A DNA stretch of 64,000 nt from Halisarca cf. caerulea (Eukaryota; Porifera; Demospongiae; Chondrillida; Halisarcidae): the NCBI GenBank assembly GCA_963170055.1, contig CAUJGJ010000189.1, positions 2,520,401 through 2,584,400 on the forward strand. Direction: 5' to 3'. A program made the position numbers and the translations under genes. The first letter of the stretch is position 1; the number at the start of each line of letters is the position of its first letter. Positions 11,701 through 25,700 of the stretch are shown one piece after another. The notes beneath the pieces are model-generated. The model was not told the origin of the DNA, did no database searches, and worked only from the letters and a program-made list of their open reading frames with translations.

Positions 11701-14700
11701 TATTGAAGACTCAAAGAACATGGTCTTAGCAAACATCCCAAATAAGCCTGACATTGATGTCTAGATCAGTCCTGAAAAAAATCTTGTACTACGTATTTTT
11801 CTGAATAAACCTGATGGTTATCTTAGATCCCCTTTACAGACATCACACCACACAATAGACCCTAGTGGACATGAATACATTAGTTGCTATTGAGTATTAA
11901 AGTAGTATAATAATGACTATATTAACTGGGCTAGTAAATGAATACTTGGGCTGGTATCTTTTAGGTGTCACTAGCCCAGGTGGCTAGTGAAGGAAAAAGT
12001 TAGTTTCCAGCCCTGAGTAGGTGTGTCCAGTGTGCCTGTAGGTGTGCAGTAGGTGTGTCCAGTGTGCCTGTAGGCGTGTCAGTTCAGCTGTGAATCGCTC
12101 TCCTGAACGCACCTTGTACTTGTGATGAACTTGAAAGAGATCTACTGTTTACCACATTTGGAAGAGTTGTTAGTTGAACACTTGAACCAGTCACAACTGG
12201 TTTGCTGATGGTATCCTGTACGTTTCAAGAAAGGGTTGGTCATAAAGGCCTTGTTGATAAAGCAGCCACACCCAGTCAATATACCAGCCACAACCAAAGG
12301 AAATTGTACAAACACATGCACATTCATGAATCAGACAACCCATATTATGTGTCAGCCAAAGCCACAGTCGATGTATCAGACACACCCACAGTTTACAAAC
12401 ACACCACACACACACACATAGTTACATACACACCACATACACCCACAGTTACATACACACCACATACACACACAGTTACATACACACCACATACACACAT
12501 AGTTACATACACACCACATACACCCACAGTTAGAAGGGTGTCTAAAAACCATTTGAAAATGGTAAAAGGATGTAGGATTGACACAGGATCGTGCAAAAAG
12601 CCGTTCTCGAAAAAGGATTCTCCAAAAACACTTGGAACAAGGGTAAGTTGCAAAACCGGTACAGGGCTTGGTGGGCAAAGAGCAAGACAGGCATAGGGCT
12701 AGACGAGCATAGGGCTACACATACATGAGGCTAGACGGGTAAAGGGCTAGACAGAGTTTAGTCGGACTGAGTGCACACTGTGTAAATTCCTACATCCCAC
12801 ATGTGCCGCACATTATACAGTACATATGTGCTGCGGGATGTAGGAATTTGCACAGTGTGCACTCAGTCCAACGAAACTCTGTCTAGCCCTATACCCGTCT
12901 AGCCTCATGTATGTGTAGCCCTATGCTCGTCTAGCCCTATGCCTGTCTTGCCCTTTGCCCACCAAGCCCTATACCGGTTTTGCAACTTACCCTTGTTCCA
13001 AGTGTTTTTGGAGAATCCATAACGGCTTTTTGCACGATCCTGTGTCAATCCTACATCCTTTTACCATTTTCAAATGGTTTTTATACACCCTTGTTCGTGC
13101 GGTTTTTCCTTTTATAGTGAAACGGTTGCTTGAATAGGTTTCCACTGCAGTTAAGAAGGAACACGATCAAATCTTGGAAGAAGAAGAAACTAGAAATCTA
13201 CGCAGTTACCTGACTTATATCAATGTACCCATCTAGAAACAAATGTAAGAACAAAAAGAGCACTGCAGTCGACACCACATACACCCACAGTTACATACAC
13301 ACCACATACACCCACAGTTACATACACACCACATACACCCACAGTTACATACACACTACATACACACATAGTTATATACACACCACATACACACATAGTT
13401 ACGTATGTACACACCACATACACACATAGTTACGTACACACCACACCCTCACCCACACACAGTTACATACTGCTCCCACACACCCACACAGTTACACACC
13501 ACACCCACACACAGTTACACACCACAACCACACAGTTACACACCACACCCACACACAGTTACACACCACACCCACACAGTTACACATCACACCCACACAG
13601 TTACACACCACACCCACACCCACACCCACACAGTTACACACCACACCCACACACAGTTACATACCACACCCACACATAGTTAAACACCACACATGCACAA
13701 CATCACAGCTTTCCTCTCACATCTGGTTCCTGACTGACCTGCAGTTTGGAGTTGATTTGAGGTGATTGTGTTGACACTGTTGATGTGTGGTGAGTGGAGG
13801 TGTGATGTGTGGAGGTGTGATGCGTAGAAGTGTGGTGGGAGGAAGCGGTGGAGGCAACTTGAAACCCTCTAGACTGAGGTAGACTGGATGGCATGGGAAG
13901 ACCCTAAAGTGCAAAGGAAAGGTCACTCAATGTAGCAAGGGGTGTGTCACTGTCCCAACTAGGGGGTGCGGTCATTAAATGAGATGGCTCACCTGAGGAG
14001 GGACTTGCCGTGACAACCCTGGAGGGGGGTCTATCTTAGCTGGTAAGTTCTGTGAATCAGGTCCCAAGAAGCCACTGCTTGTTGTGGCTGTGCCGGACAC
14101 ATTTAGACTACGAGGAAATTCACTAAACAAAAGTAAACAGAATAAACACACAATGATACTGATAAAGAGATTGAAAAACTAACTCCTTTTCAGCTGGTGG
14201 ACTCTTGGTCGATGACTCAGTCACTATGGCTGCCATTTTGTCCTAGAACAGCATCAACATGTAAATAGGAATAGCTGAGTAAAATCTCTTACATCTGCCC
14301 ACCTCCTTAATGACAGGGGTGCTCTCTTCAGTTTCAAGCCTTGATGAAGGTGATTCTCCTGTGGACTCCCCAAACCCAATACCCAGGTTACCAAACTGAA
14401 TCTCCAGTCCTTCTACAGTGTTTGATGGCATCTCCACGGCATCCAGTGGTATCTATACACAAGGTTACTGGTCAAATCACTGCTCACACTAGGGTTAGGG
14501 GTTACAGAGAACAGACTAACATTTGACTTAGCTGATTTGCGAGACTTGAGTTTTGTTTTCTTCTCAACAGTGTCCTCAACACCACTGAATTGCACCCGGG
14601 GGCGTGTTGAGGGAGTGCAGTCAGATGAGGAGTTTACCTCTGCAACAGAGCTTGATCTAAAGTTCACAAACATTAGCACATACATAAACATGACTTCTCA

Positions 14701-14974
14701 AAAGACAACATGAGAATACACTGACATTTCTTCTGGTATTTCAGCAGTGTGCTGGCTAGTAAGTGCAATCTCTTCCCAACTTGAGTTCTCTTCTTGAGGC
14801 CCAACAATGCTCTGTGCACACAGAGTTCATGGCTTTATGTAAGCTATGTACGTACATACTAAAATATGGCAATATAAACGATGCATTGCACAGGTTGATG
14901 CTGTAGGGTCGTGGCTGGGTGCTATGAGGTTATGGATGTGTACTGTGGGCATGCAGATGTGTGCAGCAGAGGCA

Positions 14975-15044
<70 letters not shown>

Positions 15045-15520
15045 CGCGCGTGCTGAGGATGAAGTAGGGCTTTAGGGGCTTACATGTGTTGTGGGAGGAC
15101 TTGTGAGTGATGACAAGGCAGTTTGAGAAGGAAGTACTGAGCTGACAGGAATTGGATTCCCATCCTCTGAATCCCATGCTTCTTCTGACACCGGTTGCAC
15201 TTGTGTCGAGACCAGGTCAGAAGGACTGGATGAAAAGGTTTCTTCCAGTTTCTCTGATGACAAAGGGTGGTATAATCCATCTCTCTTCCCACCACGATAG
15301 CCCAAATGAGCAGTTCCCCGACGACCTAATCCACGCCCTCTGGATCCTCTACCACGCTCTGTCTTGCCGCGGGGTTTCCCCCTGGAAGACCGTGTTCTAC
15401 CCTGGTGCTCTATCACCACGACATCCTCTCCACCAAACGACTCAACAACCTTCTTTGGGCCTAAAGGATATGCAATGAAAGGAAAACATTTCAGGTGCAT
15501 GTGTGTAGTGGTGTGTGTGT

Positions 15521-15553
<33 letters not shown>

Positions 15554-16458
15554 GACACAGCACAAAAACAGAACAGTAATTCATTCTGCTACATACCCTG
15601 TCGTAGTCCCTTTCTTGACGATGACTGACGTCCTCTGTCTCCTCTTTTCTTAGCAGAAGCTGAAGGTTCAGAGATGGACTGTTCTACTTCAGGCTTCTTC
15701 TTACTCTTTCTACTTGTGGTGGTCCACTCTCCCTGGTGAATTACACCACAATTACACTCAAAATACAGACACAATGGGTCAATGGAACTAAACTATACCA
15801 GCATGCTCTCCATGTCACACACACTATTACTCCACATTGACAATCATGTATCTCCTATTAATTTTACTATATTTAATTTGGGGAGCACTAATATAGGATC
15901 ACATGCACCTTTTGTGGGACCCTATCCACACCGTTATGCACCTTCGTGTATGTAGCACATGTGGATGTGGATGAAATTAATTCAATTCAATTCAATGTCA
16001 CACACACTAACTATAATCACCTACACACCTCCACCACTACATCCCCACCTAAAAAACACTTCAACCAGCACACACTCCATTCCACTCCACACACTCCACC
16101 TACAGCTGCCTTCTCCTGGTCTTCGTCCAAGAGTGAAGCAGCGGCTCTTTGTGGGTCATAGTCGTTGTCGTGAAGAGCTACAGAGATTTCGTCGTGTGTT
16201 CTGTCCCGGACTACCGCTGACACTTGCTGGATCCTGTCTTCAATGTCTGCTGGAGTGGAATCCGACAGCATACGAGCAACGTGGACCGCTTCGGCGGGCG
16301 GCTGGAGGATGACATAAAATGGCTGACCAGTGGTATAAACACACGAAACCGATGAGATTAGGAGTTCATTCCTCTCGCAATTCTCTTACCCTTTTATATT
16401 GGTTGGAGTGGGCCTCCTTGTCTACCTTTGGGTCGACTGTAGATAATTTCTGACTCAT
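8730..16458 (-). CDS. UBAP2L: UBAP2/UBAP2L (lingerer) RNA-binding stress-granule protein
   Basis: Seventeen exons with closing phases: 16458-16390, 16301-16104, 15732-15597, 15460-15084, 14811-14726, 14656-14521, 14452-14303, 14242-14184, 14122-13993, 13903-13739, 12215-12113, 10791-10712, 10645-10616, 10544-10478, 9802-9758, 9276-9023, 8942-8730; 765 residues. Order: UBA-like domain (about 30-80, HDEISVALHDNDYDPQRA); a Lys/Ser segment and an RGG-type Arg/Gly stretch (about 150-185); the family's conserved block (DUF3697) with VEMPSNTVEGLEIQFGNLG; a low-complexity Ser/Thr/His region; a Tyr/Met/Pro/Gly-rich tail ending near GNSWG, as vertebrate UBAP2L ends near YSWG. These proteins bind RNA and ubiquitin, associate with ribosomes and G3BP, and seed stress granules. 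Start chosen at MSQKLSTVDPK, just downstream of a YY1-like site. Introns are loaded with tandem repeats and a palindromic element. Orthologue assignment is firm; UBAP2 and UBAP2L split only in vertebrates. Confidence 0.94.
9367..9580. repeat. 46-bp tandem repeat in UBAP2L intron 15
   Basis: About 4.6 nearly identical copies of a unit beginning GAGCTGCAATGCTCAAGCTG and containing ACATCACCCCTCGCTGG. Near-identity implies recent expansion. Confidence 0.93.
10372..10389 (-). other. Possible internal first exon in UBAP2L intron 14
   Basis: ATGGCGGACGTGAAGTCG in good start context is followed by a strong donor GTACGT, giving MADVKS. A (TA)n tract lies just upstream. Its phase 0 end does not fit UBAP2L exons 15 or 16; it could join exon 17 or be a non-coding alternative first exon. 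Confidence 0.3.
12400..12530. repeat. CA-rich minisatellite left of the palindromic element
   Basis: Units like CACCACATACACCCACAGTTACATACA. The same family resumes at 13275 on the other side of the palindrome, as if the element had inserted into one array. Confidence 0.85.
12536..13090. mobile_element. Palindromic foldback element, copy 1
   Basis: The two halves are nearly perfect inverse complements for about 275 bases each, with the centre near 12813. Left end GGGTGTCTAAAAACCATTTG pairs with right end CAAATGGTTTTTATACACCC. It contains short direct repeats of the GCATAGGGCTAGAC type. No coding capacity, so it is non-autonomous. It lies in UBAP2L intron 10. A second copy is at 53672-54080. 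Confidence 0.88.
13275..13690. repeat. CA-rich minisatellite right of the palindromic element
   Basis: Degenerate units (CACACCACACCCACACACAGTTA), same family as 12400-12530. Confidence 0.9.
14978..15040. repeat. (GT)n microsatellite in UBAP2L intron 4
   Basis: About 31 GT units followed by an alternating CG/CA stretch (GCGCGCACGCGCG). Confidence 0.97.
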
Positions 16459-16730
16459 TCTTTACATAAAATGGCGTCCTGTAGAGAAATGGCATAACCC
16501 ACTTCAAAAACACAACCCAATTCCTCCACTAAAATTAATTCAGTATACAATCAATAAGAATGCAAACATCTCGGAACCAATTCATGGTCCTCAAGGTGAA
16601 CGAAGACGATTAAAGACTTACCGAAGACTACAAACTTGTATACTTTTCCCCGCGGTACTTCACGTGGCTTGAAATATTGCGCAATAATCATTAATGACGT
16701 CATAATATACAAAACGTAAAAAGTTTGAGA

Positions 16731-19700
16731 TCATGCAGCTGAGTGTACTAGGTGGTGTAACGTGATGGGGTAGCCTGATTGAGTGACAGCTGTGATCGTT
16801 AGGATGTAGTCTTGAAAGGGAGATAGTCGGCTGTGGGTTAAGTTCATTGATGTTTGATCTGTCTCAAGCCACAGTAGTGTAGGTGCACTGCCAAGAACAT
16901 TGGCCAGGGATACTTCATAGCGCAGAGGGGAACTTGAGAAGACCCTGCCTGTCCAGTCAACAGTCAGCGACGCACTTGGTACATCCCATGAGGCATCAAT
17001 GCGTGAACCTGGAGAAGAGATGTAAAAGAAAGTTATTATCTTTGTAGAACTCTACAAACATTGATCATAAAGTACACTGTGCACTCTGCACCATAGTCTG
17101 TGTAGCCCGCTAGATCACCACCATAGTCTATGTAGCCCGCTAGATCACCACCATAGTCCATGTAGCCCGCTAGATCACCACCATAGTCCATGTAGCCCGC
17201 TAGATCACCCCCATAGTCTATGTAGCCCGCTAGATCACCCCCATAGTCTATGTAGCCCGCTAGATCACCACAGCCCGCTAGATCACCACCATAGTCTATG
17301 TAGCCCGCTAGATCACCACCATAGTCTGTGTAGCCCGCTAGATCACCACCATAGTCCATGTAGCCCGCTAGATCACCCCCATAGTCTGTGTAGCCCGCTA
17401 GATCACCACCATAGTCTATGTAGCCCGCTAGATCACCACCATAGTCCATGTAGCCCGCTAGATCACCACCATAATCTGTGTAGCCCGCTAGATCACCACC
17501 ATAGTCTATGTAGCCCACTAGATCATCATATAACTGTATCCAATAGCTATAGCCTTCTAGAGCTTCCGAGTGATTGGTGTTGCTATAACAATCTAGCCTT
17601 TAGAAGATAAATCAGCTTTGAGATTGTTTGAACAGCCCAAGACCGGCAGACAAACATACTAATGACTTTACCCTCATGCGCATGCTTGCGCACAAGCTAG
17701 CTAGACAAACCTGTCAGGACGGGTTGTTCTGAAGATATGTTGAATGTTTGACGGACTGTCACATGCCCTTCCTCTGCATCCGGAGCAACACCTCTGACCA
17801 CAAAGCTGTGCTCTACGCTCTCCATCAAAACAAGGTTGAAGAGCGTTATCTGTTGAACAGACCTTACATCCATCCATTGACCATCTCCCACTCTTATTTG
17901 ATAGGTTAGTGGAGAAACATTAGGTTGAGCGATCCATCTGGCTGTGATGTCATCGGTGGGGAAATAACCTTGCTTGGCTGGATAATAAGTACTCCTTGTG
18001 GGTGTGTCAAAGTCCAATTTAGTTTCCGATAGCCATGGAGGGGGTATTACCCTTATTCCATCACTAGTTGCCATGGCAGCCAGCCCTGCTCCATTGATAC
18101 ATATCACCACAGTGTAGAAGGTGTGGCTGGTCAATCCGGTAGTGTTCCAGGTGTGTGAAGTCATGCTCACCTTGATGAGTGGGTGGAGGTTGTCCTGACC
18201 TCTAGTGGACCCCAATCCGACATAGCATTCTCTGACACCGCTTTCTCCGTCATCCACTCCATTCCATGCGACTGAGAACACAGCATCCGATGTGTGGTCC
18301 AAGTCTTCCAGTCCTCCACCATCCATGACACCATTTGAAAAGATGGGTGGAGTCAAATCTAGGATGTAAGCATCTGATTGGATGATTCTAATCAACCCTG
18401 CTCCATTGGTCACCTTCAATGTGATGTACAGACGGTTGCCGTGGGAGACATTCAGAACATGCGCTACTCCACAAGACTGAGTGGCTAGTTGGAACAACTG
18501 ATGTTGGGTGCCACCAGGGGAACTCCCTACAGCCCATTCCTGGCTGGATAGACCAGTTTCATTATCTTGTATATCCCAACAGAAGTGGACATCATTTGTC
18601 TGTGAAATGTAGGGCTTGTTGGAGGCAAACACTTGAGGCCAGGATACAGTAACACTGCTGTTAGCAAGGAAGCCACCTGGACTGCATGTTGCCATGGTAA
18701 TGTCATCAACCAGGAAACTGTAGTCATGGTTACCAAGGGATCTGATGACAAGAGTTGTTGATGTCCTCTTAGCAGTGAAATCAAAAAGGACATAGTGCCA
18801 ATGACCAGTTGCTGCTAGCACCCTCACTGACTGACCGTCTACCTCCACATTGACATAGACTGGTTTCCACCTGTTGTCAGCTAGCACTGACCTCACAGCC
18901 AAGGACACCCTATAGACCATGCCAACGTGAGTGGAGAGAACTTGTGATATGCTGTCCTTTACTAAAGCTGAGGAGCAGCCTTCTGCAGGAACCACTGTTT
19001 GAATGGTTACTATGGTAACAGATGATCCCACATCCCACCAATGTAGTGATCCACTGTCAGCAGTACATACAGAAAGGGAATTCCCCTCCTCAAACGATGG
19101 ATTTCTCACTATATTAGAATCATATGAACAATATACACCTGTGGGAGGAGTTTCATCACCTGTTACCATGGAAACAGCAGACAATGATGTTGTTCCAATG
19201 TCATCAACTGCTCGGATGTAGACAGTGTAGTCAACTCCATGACCCAGGGGGGTACGGTGGAGGTGGGAGAGAGAAATCCCCAGTGGTGTGAAGTTGGGGC
19301 CAGGGGGAGGGGTCGATGATTCTTCAAGTGCATACTCATAGTGGTGAATGGGAGTGGTGTATCCATGGAAACCGCTCCACCACAGAGAAAGCCACACCCC
19401 ATCCATAACTTTGGCAACAAGATGGCCAGGAATGATGGTTCGATTGTCATAGATGAAGCCATCAGAGATGGAATACGCAGAGAGTCCTAACTTGTTGACA
19501 GCAGACACAGAAGAGCGGTAGCGCCGACCAGTCTGTGCATTGCTGATAGAAAGAGTGTACGATTCCTCTGTGAGTCCCGCCTGGCCATAGTGTTCTAGAC
19601 AAGAGAAAAGAAACACTGAAAAGGACAACAATCAAATAGCTAAGACACATGTATTAGCGTACCTTCAGGGATGGTTTCCACTCTGATTTGAAAATTCAGT

Positions 19701-22700
19701 GCCTGTCCCTGTACACCAGGTTGGAACACTCCACTCCACATCAGGTCCAAATTGTCACTAGATAAGTAGTCTATGTCGGCAGACAATCCCTCCCACACTC
19801 TCATCCCCCTCACCACACTAGGCCCCACCAGATCAACAGTGACAGGTTTTGATGTGAAGACAGCATACTCGAAATCACTGTACCACGCCCTCACCAGCAC
19901 ATGGTACACACCCCCATGAACTAGCCCTTCTATGGGTGTGTAGATGGCTGTGTTGGAAGAGTCACTAGGGTACCATACTGCAGGGATCTGATTGGTCAAA
20001 GCAACTGACCATTCACTCCACAGTATGTTGCTAACAGTGTAGTTCCATCTGGCCTCCATCTTGTCCCTTCGAATGTTGTAGGTAGAGTTGCTATCCCAGA
20101 GTGGGGGTTGGGGGAAGAGCAGCAAAACATCTACATCACCAGTTCTGTCTGAGCTCCCGTCCCTGCAGGTCTCTACAGTGGAAGGTTCCACAAAGCAGCG
20201 TTCGCCTCGAGGACCACACGTGCAGTGCCCTAAACAGCTGTGAGGAATGCAGTCCACTGATCGGAGAAGAACAAGAGTCTGGTTGCCAGAGACCAGGTCT
20301 CGGTGGGCAGTGAAACTACCAACCACCTTCGCACTGGGAAGACCTACTTTGTTCACAGACCAGAGAGAAATGAAAACTACTGTCTCGGCATTCAAGGAGG
20401 CAGTCAGACCTACAGATGCCACACCCTCTGACCCCGCCCCAATCCACTGAGGTCCTCCAGATAAGTCATCTGCTCCGTACAATGAGCCTACAGTAGCTAC
20501 AATACTGTTCAGGCTTGAGTGGGGGTCATCAAATCCTGTCCAGGTTAGGGTTACCTCCCCCCTCCCACGAACATTCTTCCAAGTCATGACTTGAGGAGAA
20601 TGTCGTGTTATGTTGACTGATGAATTTGTCTCTACTACAAAGTAACCATCGATTGGAGGGGAGGAGTCAACAAGCACCGCCTGACTAATGGTGGGTGGAG
20701 TACACAGCCCATGTGGTGTGCACGCAGTAATGACTGCAGTGTAGTGGTCACCGTCTGACAGCTGGACATAGCTCATCACACCTGAGACACTGTGGGCTGA
20801 GTTGAGTGGAAGTGGTTGGGAGGTGTGAGGGGGAGGGAACAATGTCCAATAAACTGTTGGTGTCAGGTCATTAGAGACTGTCACATTCCATATCAATCGG
20901 ATGACGGAGTTGGTGTACTGAGAACCACCAACAGCACTCCCCGCCCACTGAGTGTCCACTAATACGGATGACAGAGAGGGGTGTGAGTCATCGAGAGACA
21001 CCCCCCCCGAGTGTACAGACACATTAGTTCCAGCATTGTTGACTGCTGTGAGAGTGAAGAAGACTTCTTCTCTGGTTTGGTTGACTGGGGAGACAATGGA
21101 GGTCTGTAGAGATGGGAGGAGAGTGGGCGGCACCAGGGAAGTGTCACCAGGGAAATACCCTGCAGAGTAGAGGTAGTGTCTTAATCCAGACTCAAGATCA
21201 TGGAATCCATCCCATGAACTGTATACATGTGTCCTAAGGAGAGGGGAGGGGAGGTGGGAGGGGCTGGTAGTCAACAATGATGTGACATATTGAGTTAACT
21301 AGCATACCTGTCAACTTGGTGAGTGACTTGCATGTGGCTAAGTCCATCAAAGACCACACCCACTGTGGGCGGAGTTAGATCAACAGTAATGCCATTTGAG
21401 TATGCGTGCGCAGCACACAGCCCAGCAGTGTTGCAGGCTCGGATTGAGACGTAGTACCGCCTTCCATGACAAAGGGGGAGTTCATCAGCTGTAGACTGAA
21501 GGGAAGATCCTACAGGAGTGAATTCTTGCACATCTCTACAGTGCTTGCATGTCCCAATAGCCCACTGGTAGTGCACATGAGTGTGTGGGTCATGATAGGG
21601 GAGCCAGTGGGCAGAAAGGGTGGAGTCAGATGTGGTGTAGTCATCATCGTCACCTTCAATACCATCATAGACCACACCCTCTCCAACAGGGGGTGTGGCA
21701 TCATACAAATATCCAATATTGGAAGAGTATACTGCAGCCAATCCCAGTACATTGGACACCTAAAGGTCAGAGCACAGTGTGTGATAAGAACAGAGCTAAA
21801 GACGTCACTCCGTGTAAACTCACTTTGATGTTAGCAAAGAGGCTGTCTCCATCTTGTGTGTTAAAGTCTTCCAACACAAGTTCAAAAGAAGTATGACTTG
21901 TGTCTCTCACTCTCACCCACTCCCCACTCCCTGTCCACCCTGGACGAGGCCCTAAGGACACCCAAACCTCATGCACACAACTCTCATTCTCAATTGGAAC
22001 ACTCCACTTGATGGTTACTTGAGGGGATGAAGTGATGCTGTAAGTGGTGTCTGATACCAACCATACTCTGTCTACAGTGGGTGGAGTTGTGTCAATAATC
22101 ACAGGGTTTGACTCGGCAGTAGCAACTTGTCCAACATAGTCAGTGGCCTTTACTGTTACATAATATGGCAGACCAGGAAGAAGGCGGAGTCCGGAGACCA
22201 TAGCCTCATAGGACACACCTACTGATGTGAAGGATACGGCATCTATGCCTCCTGGTGTTGTACCCAAGCTGTACTCATAATAAGCAACTGTGTCTTCCTC
22301 AAATCCGTCCCAAGTGATGTTGAGCTCTGAGATCGATGTTAGTAGGACTTTACCACTTTGACAGTCAGTGGTGAGGTGGCCACTCCCCCCTGTGGGGTGT
22401 ACATGGACCACACCAGGAGTGGGCGGAACATTTAACACAGTGACCCCATCTGTACACACCTCCAGGACTGCATCTACCATGGGGAGAACATTTGGTTCAA
22501 TCAAATCACGTGGAAAAGCTCTCAGACAAAGATAGTAAATGTGGCCGTTTTCCAGATTTAAATCTCCTACAGTGACAAAATTGGAATGAGTCTGTCCACA
22601 AGCAATTGCCTGATCACATGACATGTAGTTTGGTTGCTTGGAAACAGACCAGTGGTAGAGTGAGTATCTCAACAAAGGCCAAGCTGCTGTCATCTGGCTG

Positions 22701-25700
22701 TTTGATGAGGTGTAGTCCTCGTCAATAATCTTGCTGTCAACATGCTCCACCTCCTCCCATCGGGAGGTATTGGGGGTAGTCCCTAGGGAGGAAAGCAGCA
22801 CATCCAGAACAGTTGGGTGGGGAATCCCCGAGTTCTCCCTAGCAACCACCTCTCCTGACAATAAATAGACCACAAGAGCAGACTGTGAAGAAATAAGACC
22901 TTTGGAAGAGAAAGCTCGAATTGTCACAAACGTGTCCACTTGACTATTAATAGCAATGTCCTGGAGGACAGCACTGTTGTAAGAACCAGTAACATGTTGC
23001 CATGGTAAAAGAAGTCTGCCCCCACTCTTGTCCAGTCCGAGTGTCCACTGGTACTCTCTAACAACACTCAAATTAGACACACTCCATGACACACGCAGTT
23101 CCAAGGTTGATACAGAGTAAAACCCTTTGATTGAGAGAATATCAGGAGGTGTATCCACAGAGAAAGCAGCACGAACAGGTGGTAGGCATGCAGACAAGTG
23201 GCAGAAAGACACGTGGAGAGAGTAGGATAATGACGCCTTCAGTTGCAGGTTGGTCAATGTCGTTTGGTTGCATTTCCCTGCGTTGCCCTCTGCACCCACT
23301 GCAGTACCGTCTGGTGAAGACACACCCACTTCACTATCATCTGACAAAGACACACCCACTACATAGTGGGACAGGTGGGGGAGAAGAATGGATGGGAATG
23401 TCCAGGTTGCCATAACAACACTCAAAGATACTTGGTTCTCTACAAAGACCTTTGCCTCTTTCATCAGTGTTGTGAGGTTTCCAAGATAACGGAAACCATC
23501 AGATGCAGCCATCTCCATACTGATGGATGTCTCTCCCACAACAGTCACAAAGTATTCCACTCCTTCCTCAAATGTGAGGTTTGTGAAGGTGTAGTCCATT
23601 GCCCCACCCACATCAATGAAGTCATTAACATCACTAAATCCGTGAGCTGTTCCTATGGCAACACGGTACACAACCGGTAAGAAGCCATGTTGAAGTCCTG
23701 TCCACTTGGTAAACAATGTGTCTGTTACCATAACAACATCAACATCATCGTAGTCATTGGCTGATATGGTTTCCATGACAACACCTGGACTTAGTTCTCC
23801 CCCCACATAGCGAAAGTGTCCAGTCAGGGAACTAGTCAAACCAACCTTGTTGGTGACTGCAAGTGTGACATAGTACTCGTTGTTGCTAAGGAGATAGCTG
23901 TTGTCAATAGCAACACAAGATGGCTGTACACAAGGGTACTCTGACTTGACAGTTGAATAGTAGATAAGTTGACTTCCATAGGGGGATGTACCTGGGGTGT
24001 GGTCACAGAAATGCATCAAATTACTCATACAAGAGGTTTACAACAGTCACACACACTTACCGAGAGAATACTTATAGGTCAATGACTCTGCTCCCTCCTC
24101 ACTGTCGGTAATGGTTACATCTACCCATGTGACAATCATGTGATCCGATGTCTGATTGAAGACTAAATTCCCCTCTATTACTGGTGGTGTCGTATCCATA
24201 ACAACAGGTCCCAAAATGTGTGTAATGTTGTTTCCTGCCAGGTCAAAGGCCTCAACAAGCACAAACACTTGACTGCCTGAGAGCAAACTGGTGTTGTAGA
24301 GTGTCCAAAACGGGACGCAACCAGTTGACTTCAGAGGGACAAGGTCTGCCTCTGAGGGGAGCAGACTACTAACTGTTGCTATGGCAACCTTATAATCCCA
24401 TATCCCAACGTTGTCAACAGCATTCCACGACACGTTGAAGAAATTAGCAAAGGGAACAAAATGGCCACCTTGAGAACGCTCGTACATACTAGGCAGTGTG
24501 ACTGATGTAATAACTGGTGGTTGCTGATCTACAGTGATTCCGTCTGAGCACACAGGAGGAGAAGGTCTATGGGCTCCGTTGTAAGCCACTACAGTAACTA
24601 TAAACAATCCTGGATGTAATGCCAGCCAGTGGATAGAGGTATCAGTCGTCATGACAACCTAAGGAGAGATAGAAAACATACATAATATTGACTGATGGTA
24701 GCAGTTCCATTCCGAATTCTCACCTCATCAGATTGGAAGTGGGAAGCATTTGCGCAGTGGCTGCTCACACTATACTTGTAATAGATCACATCCGTTTCTC
24801 TGTCAACAAACCCCGTCCACCAGAAGGTGATAGTCAGGTCTTGTTGATAGTCAATGTCCTGCCTATCTTGCGGCCCCTCGAAGACCACACCCCTTAGAGG
24901 TGGGGTCACATCCACGGTGAAGCGATGATACAATGTTGTGGAGAGCATGGCATTGTTGGTGACAGTGACAGTGATATAGTAGTCAGTGTCATGTTGTGTT
25001 TCCATTGACAACAGTTCATTCTCTGTTGGAGAGAACCTGTGAGATGTCACGTGGCAGTTTCCAAATGGATCACAAACACACTTTGGGGCCAAACAAGTAC
25101 TCTGAAAGAGAATACAAGTATGTTTCAGAATGAATTCTAATTCCCCCCTCCCCCCCCCCCCCCGGGCTCACCTCATTGTATTGCTCCAGCTGCAGCGATC
25201 CACCTCCGTTCTCTAGTCCTCCTGGTGTGGTTCCCAGAAGCCAGTCCACACGGTACAGACCGCTGTGAGGATCAGATGCCTCAAAGTACACCACAAGGTC
25301 TGTGAACTGACGGGAACCATGGAGGGCTAACCCCACAGCACTCCCATACTCTATCCATATGTTCTCAGCAACAGGGGGGGAGGAGTCAATGTGCACCACT
25401 GTCACATCTACTGCAACATTACCTTTGAAATCAGTAGCTCGAAACCACACCCCCACGCTCATCCCATCAACACGTGTCACGTCCACATTGACATCATTGA
25501 TGTAGATGTCTGTTGTTGGACTCCACCCACTACGGGGCTGGGAAAGTCCCGCTGGACCATCCAGACTGGTTTCCACCGAGTACTCCAGTCCAACAACACC
25601 CTGAGCATTTTTGGTACCATTACGTGGGTAAGATCCTGTTGTTAAGGGGTGGTCATACTCTGGTTCCACCTCCCCATACATGTAGTCTCCTACTGGAGCA

